DNA from: Polluticoccus soli
GTDB lineage: Bacteria; Bacteroidota; Bacteroidia; Chitinophagales; Chitinophagaceae
Assembly: GCF_029269745.1 (NCBI RefSeq)
Contig: NZ_JARJHT010000001.1
Location: 310,001-374,000, forward strand
DNA length: 64,000 nucleotides
Reading direction: 5' to 3'
Positions 61,858 through 64,000 of the stretch are shown one piece after another. Under the pieces are notes generated by a model, which saw only the letters and a program-made list of their open reading frames with translations, was not told the origin of the DNA and did not search any database. The position numbers and the translations under genes were made by a program. The number at the start of each line of letters is the position of its first letter. The stretch's first letter is position 1.

Positions 61858-64000
61858 TCAACAACTATCTTCCGCACCATTTCTTCTTTGGTGGCTGTAT
61901 TGACCAGGCGAACGTGGTACACACCTTTTGCCCAGGTGGTGACGTCTACTTCCATCTGCTTCATCATTTCTGCAGCAAACACAGTTTGCCCAAGCGTGTT
62001 GACTATGACAACCTTGTGCAACTGATCGTTATGAATGTATACGTTCACGGCATCGTGCGCAGGCACAGGATAAATTTCAACCTCACCGGATTGTTCTAGT
62101 GGTTCAATGGATGCAGGCCATGTATTTATCGAAAATGACTCGTTGCTAAGATCGAAGAAAACATTGTTACTCCCTTTTACCTTTACCCGTGCCGACGTTG
62201 TTGGAGCAAAAGGCACCGTGATTGTCTCGCTGCCATCGTTGGGCGTACCTGATGCCAGCGTGAACGGATAAGTGCGTCCACCATCAACCGACAATAGAAT
62301 ATCAACAGCGTTGCAGTTAATGGGAGAGGCTGTGGTGTTCGCCACATCCCAGCTCACCGGTACATTAGTCCCTATCTGCCAATAGTTACTGGAAAAATTG
62401 GGACTTGTCACAGCAAATGGGATTCCCGTATTCACTACATTTAGTGTAATCTGATCGGTAAGAAAATTAAATGTGCCGTAGCCATTCAAGACATCACGTA
62501 CTGTTAATCTAAAATTTAATGTACGCGCCACAGATGGAAGCTTCTCGCCAACATAAGATATCTTATTCTTCAGGAGTGTATCAAGCGTAGGAAATACCCT
62601 TATGCGCGACGCGGTGGGCTTAAATGAACGAAAAATCGGTCCAAACTCACTGGTAGCTGCAAAGCTCGAACCAAAGTCACCAAGATCCCATTCTTCCCAG
62701 CAATATGTAAGAATATCATGGTCTGCGTCTACGGCTTCAGGTGCAGTGAGTTCGAATGGCGTCAAAAAAGGAATGCTAAACGTTTGAGAAAACGAAGGAA
62801 CTACAGGTGGTGTATTATTTGACGGCGCAACCGTGGCACACGTGGCGCCGCTCACCAGGTAATTGGTTATTTGATCAAGACTTTTCAGGTGAAAATAATC
62901 ATCACTTCGTTTCGCTACATCATTCGCACTGCCACAAATGCCTGCATAAGCCATAACTGTAGAACCTCCACCCGGTTCATATGCTGCGCTTTGCACGGCA
63001 TTATTGGTACATGAGCCTGCGTTAAAATTTGCGTTGAACGTGTGGTTACCTCCAAATTGGTGGCCCATTTCATGTGCTACATAATCTATATCAAATGGAT
63101 CGCCTTCAGGTTTTGGCTGACCTGTAACTCCTCGGGCTTTTTGGCCAACCTTACATACACAGCCCAGGCTTGCTATACCTCCGCCACCTGTGCTAAACAC
63201 GTGGCCTATGTCATAGTTAGCCGACCCAATTATCGCATCTGCCTTGGTCTGATTCTGGCCCAACATCGTAGTTCCGTTAGCGTTATCATAACCGTCATCT
63301 TCTGCGAGATAGATCAGATCGTCGGTATTGCTCACCAGTACCATTGTAACGCCGACTTCTTTTTCATACACTCCGTTAACCCGGTTCATTGTGGTGACCA
63401 TAGCGCTTAATACGGCCGCTTTGGTAAGATTCGCGCTGGCTACAGCCGCAGAATATTGAGCTGTGGCACCTAAAGCTAAGCGATAGGTACGTCGTATAGT
63501 ACCATTCACTTTCAACGGCGTTTTGGGATCGTTCAACTGAATAGCGCCGGCAGTTAATTCCTGCTCCGTAACACTAGCCATGTCACAGGCTGGCACTTCA
63601 GATTCAGCGCGCAAAAAATCACGTTTATAATAAGACACGTAAGTGTTTCGGTCATTTCCTGAAGGATCAACTAGGTAGGTATTGGAACCATCGTATACCA
63701 TGGCGTGAAAGCCTGATACTGTAATGTCCATCCGCACAGTAACTGTCGGATCATCTATCGCCACCCCCCTGTACGTTTTTATACGGGGATATTTAGCAGC
63801 AAGGCCATCTTCCATTACAGGAGCATCCCAGACCTTGAAATTCCGGCTGCGTCCATCAGGAGTAGGCAGGCCAACAACTATACTTTTTTCAATTGTCGCC
63901 GATAACAACTGCTGCTCCATACCCGTAAGTTGAAGCCGGTATGCAGTAAAAGACTTAACGTTTGCGCTAACGCCCGACGGAGCTACCGTTGCATTTTGCC
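61854..64000 (-). CDS. Reprolysin-like T9SS metalloprotease (partial; continues past window end)
   Basis: The frame is open through the right edge (it reads on upstream of the Met at 63920), so the N-terminus and signal peptide are missing; over 715 residues are visible. The zinc site HEMGHQFGGNHTFN (HExxHxxGxxH) with a nearby Met-turn-like STVMAYAGIC marks a metzincin of the M12B type. Fibronectin/Ig-like domains follow (FRLTVRDVLNGYGTF, VPVSWDVANT). The C-terminal ~75 residues are a type A sorting domain (EIYPVPAHDAVNVYIHN, WAKGVYHVRLVNT). A secreted protease probably used for extracellular protein breakdown. Confidence 0.93.
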   Translation of the reverse strand, partial: QNATVAPSGVSANVKSFTAYRLQLTGMEQQLLSATIEKSIVVGLPTPDGRSRNFKVWDAPVMEDGLAAKYPRIKTYRGVAIDDPTVTVRMDITVSGFHAMVYDGSNTYLVDPSGNDRNTYVSYYKRDFLRAESEVPACDMASVTEQELTAGAIQLNDPKTPLKVNGTIRRTYRLALGATAQYSAAVASANLTKAAVLSAMVTTMNRVNGVYEKEVGVTMVLVSNTDDLIYLAEDDGYDNANGTTMLGQNQTKADAIIGSANYDIGHVFSTGGGGIASLGCVCKVGQKARGVTGQPKPEGDPFDIDYVAHEMGHQFGGNHTFNANFNAGSCTNNAVQSAAYEPGGGSTVMAYAGICGSANDVAKRSDDYFHLKSLDQITNYLVSGATCATVAPSNNTPPVVPSFSQTFSIPFLTPFELTAPEAVDADHDILTYCWEEWDLGDFGSSFAATSEFGPIFRSFKPTASRIRVFPTLDTLLKNKISYVGEKLPSVARTLNFRLTVRDVLNGYGTFNFLTDQITLNVVNTGIPFAVTSPNFSSNYWQIGTNVPVSWDVANTTASPINCNAVDILLSVDGGRTYPFTLASGTPNDGSETITVPFAPTTSARVKVKGSNNVFFDLSNESFSINTWPASIEPLEQSGEVEIYPVPAHDAVNVYIHNDQLHKVVIVNTLGQTVFAAEMMKQMEVDVTTWAKGVYHVRLVNTATKEEMVRKIVVD

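Overview
The window looks like a chromosome segment from a member of the Bacteroidota, most likely of the Chitinophagaceae type. Evidence for this: type IX secretion (T9SS) C-terminal sorting domains of both styles (the short 'YPNP' type and the long 'SPNGDG' gliding-associated type), a TonB-receptor/DUF4249 pair, a DUF4292 lipoprotein cluster, a YozG-type mini-regulator, and promoters of the form TTG-N20-TAnnTTTG with no Shine-Dalgarno emphasis. No genus can be named from the sequence alone.

Positions 1 to about 5990 are accessory DNA. The left end holds the N-terminal part of a leftward tyrosine recombinase and one unknown gene. They are closed at 1751-1803 by the 3' half of a tRNA-Leu(CAA) with its terminator, which is a classic attachment-site scar. 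A second, decayed copy of the same tRNA 3' end lies at 5938-5989. The 4.1 kb between the scars carries a phage terminase-small-subunit-like gene with a frameshifted tail, a small membrane protein plus YozG-like regulator pair, and a sulfite dehydrogenase operon (molybdopterin lipoprotein plus cytochrome c). The simplest reading is serial integration at one tRNA gene. From 3.2 to 7.3 kb there are also two families of short hairpin repeats. They surround two small two-TM proteins that look distantly related to each other.

The rest is mostly ordinary chromosome. 7.5-10.7 kb: a secreted serine beta-lactamase-family hydrolase and a subtilisin-like lipoprotein protease. 10.9-18.5 kb: a complete heavy-metal efflux locus, with an OmpR-type regulator, a sensor kinase and a CzcC/CzcB/CzcA-type tripartite pump. 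A similar 15-bp motif lies about 50 bp before both the regulator and the pump operon. 18.6-29.2 kb: a MidA-type methyltransferase, an arylsulfotransferase-like protein, a DUF4249/TonB receptor pair, a SET-domain protein, a diheme cytochrome, DNA polymerase IV, and a B12-binding radical SAM enzyme. 29.4-34.8 kb: a 1463-residue T9SS surface protein with six tandem ~79-residue modules and two small exported proteins.

34.8-43.4 kb: RecQ, two T9SS cargo proteins, an ALDH7-type dehydrogenase, and a three-gene CDP-glucose deoxysugar operon. 43.5-48.0 kb: a leftward cluster of dUTPase, sugar nucleotidyltransferase, TPR protein and DUF4292 lipoprotein, with overlapping junctions at its downstream end. 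48.1-64 kb: a second gliding-type surface protein, a double-ATPase ABC protein coupled to AMP nucleosidase, a stand-alone HsdR-N domain protein, a CtpA-type protease, a GlcNAc-kinase-like protein, an abundant-type OmpA porin with a textbook promoter, a polyprenyl diphosphate synthase, UvrA, and a reprolysin-like T9SS metalloprotease cut by the window's right end.

Convergent neighbours often overlap at their stop codons, and intrinsic terminators mark several operon ends. No rRNA, complete tRNA, CRISPR array or insertion sequence was seen.
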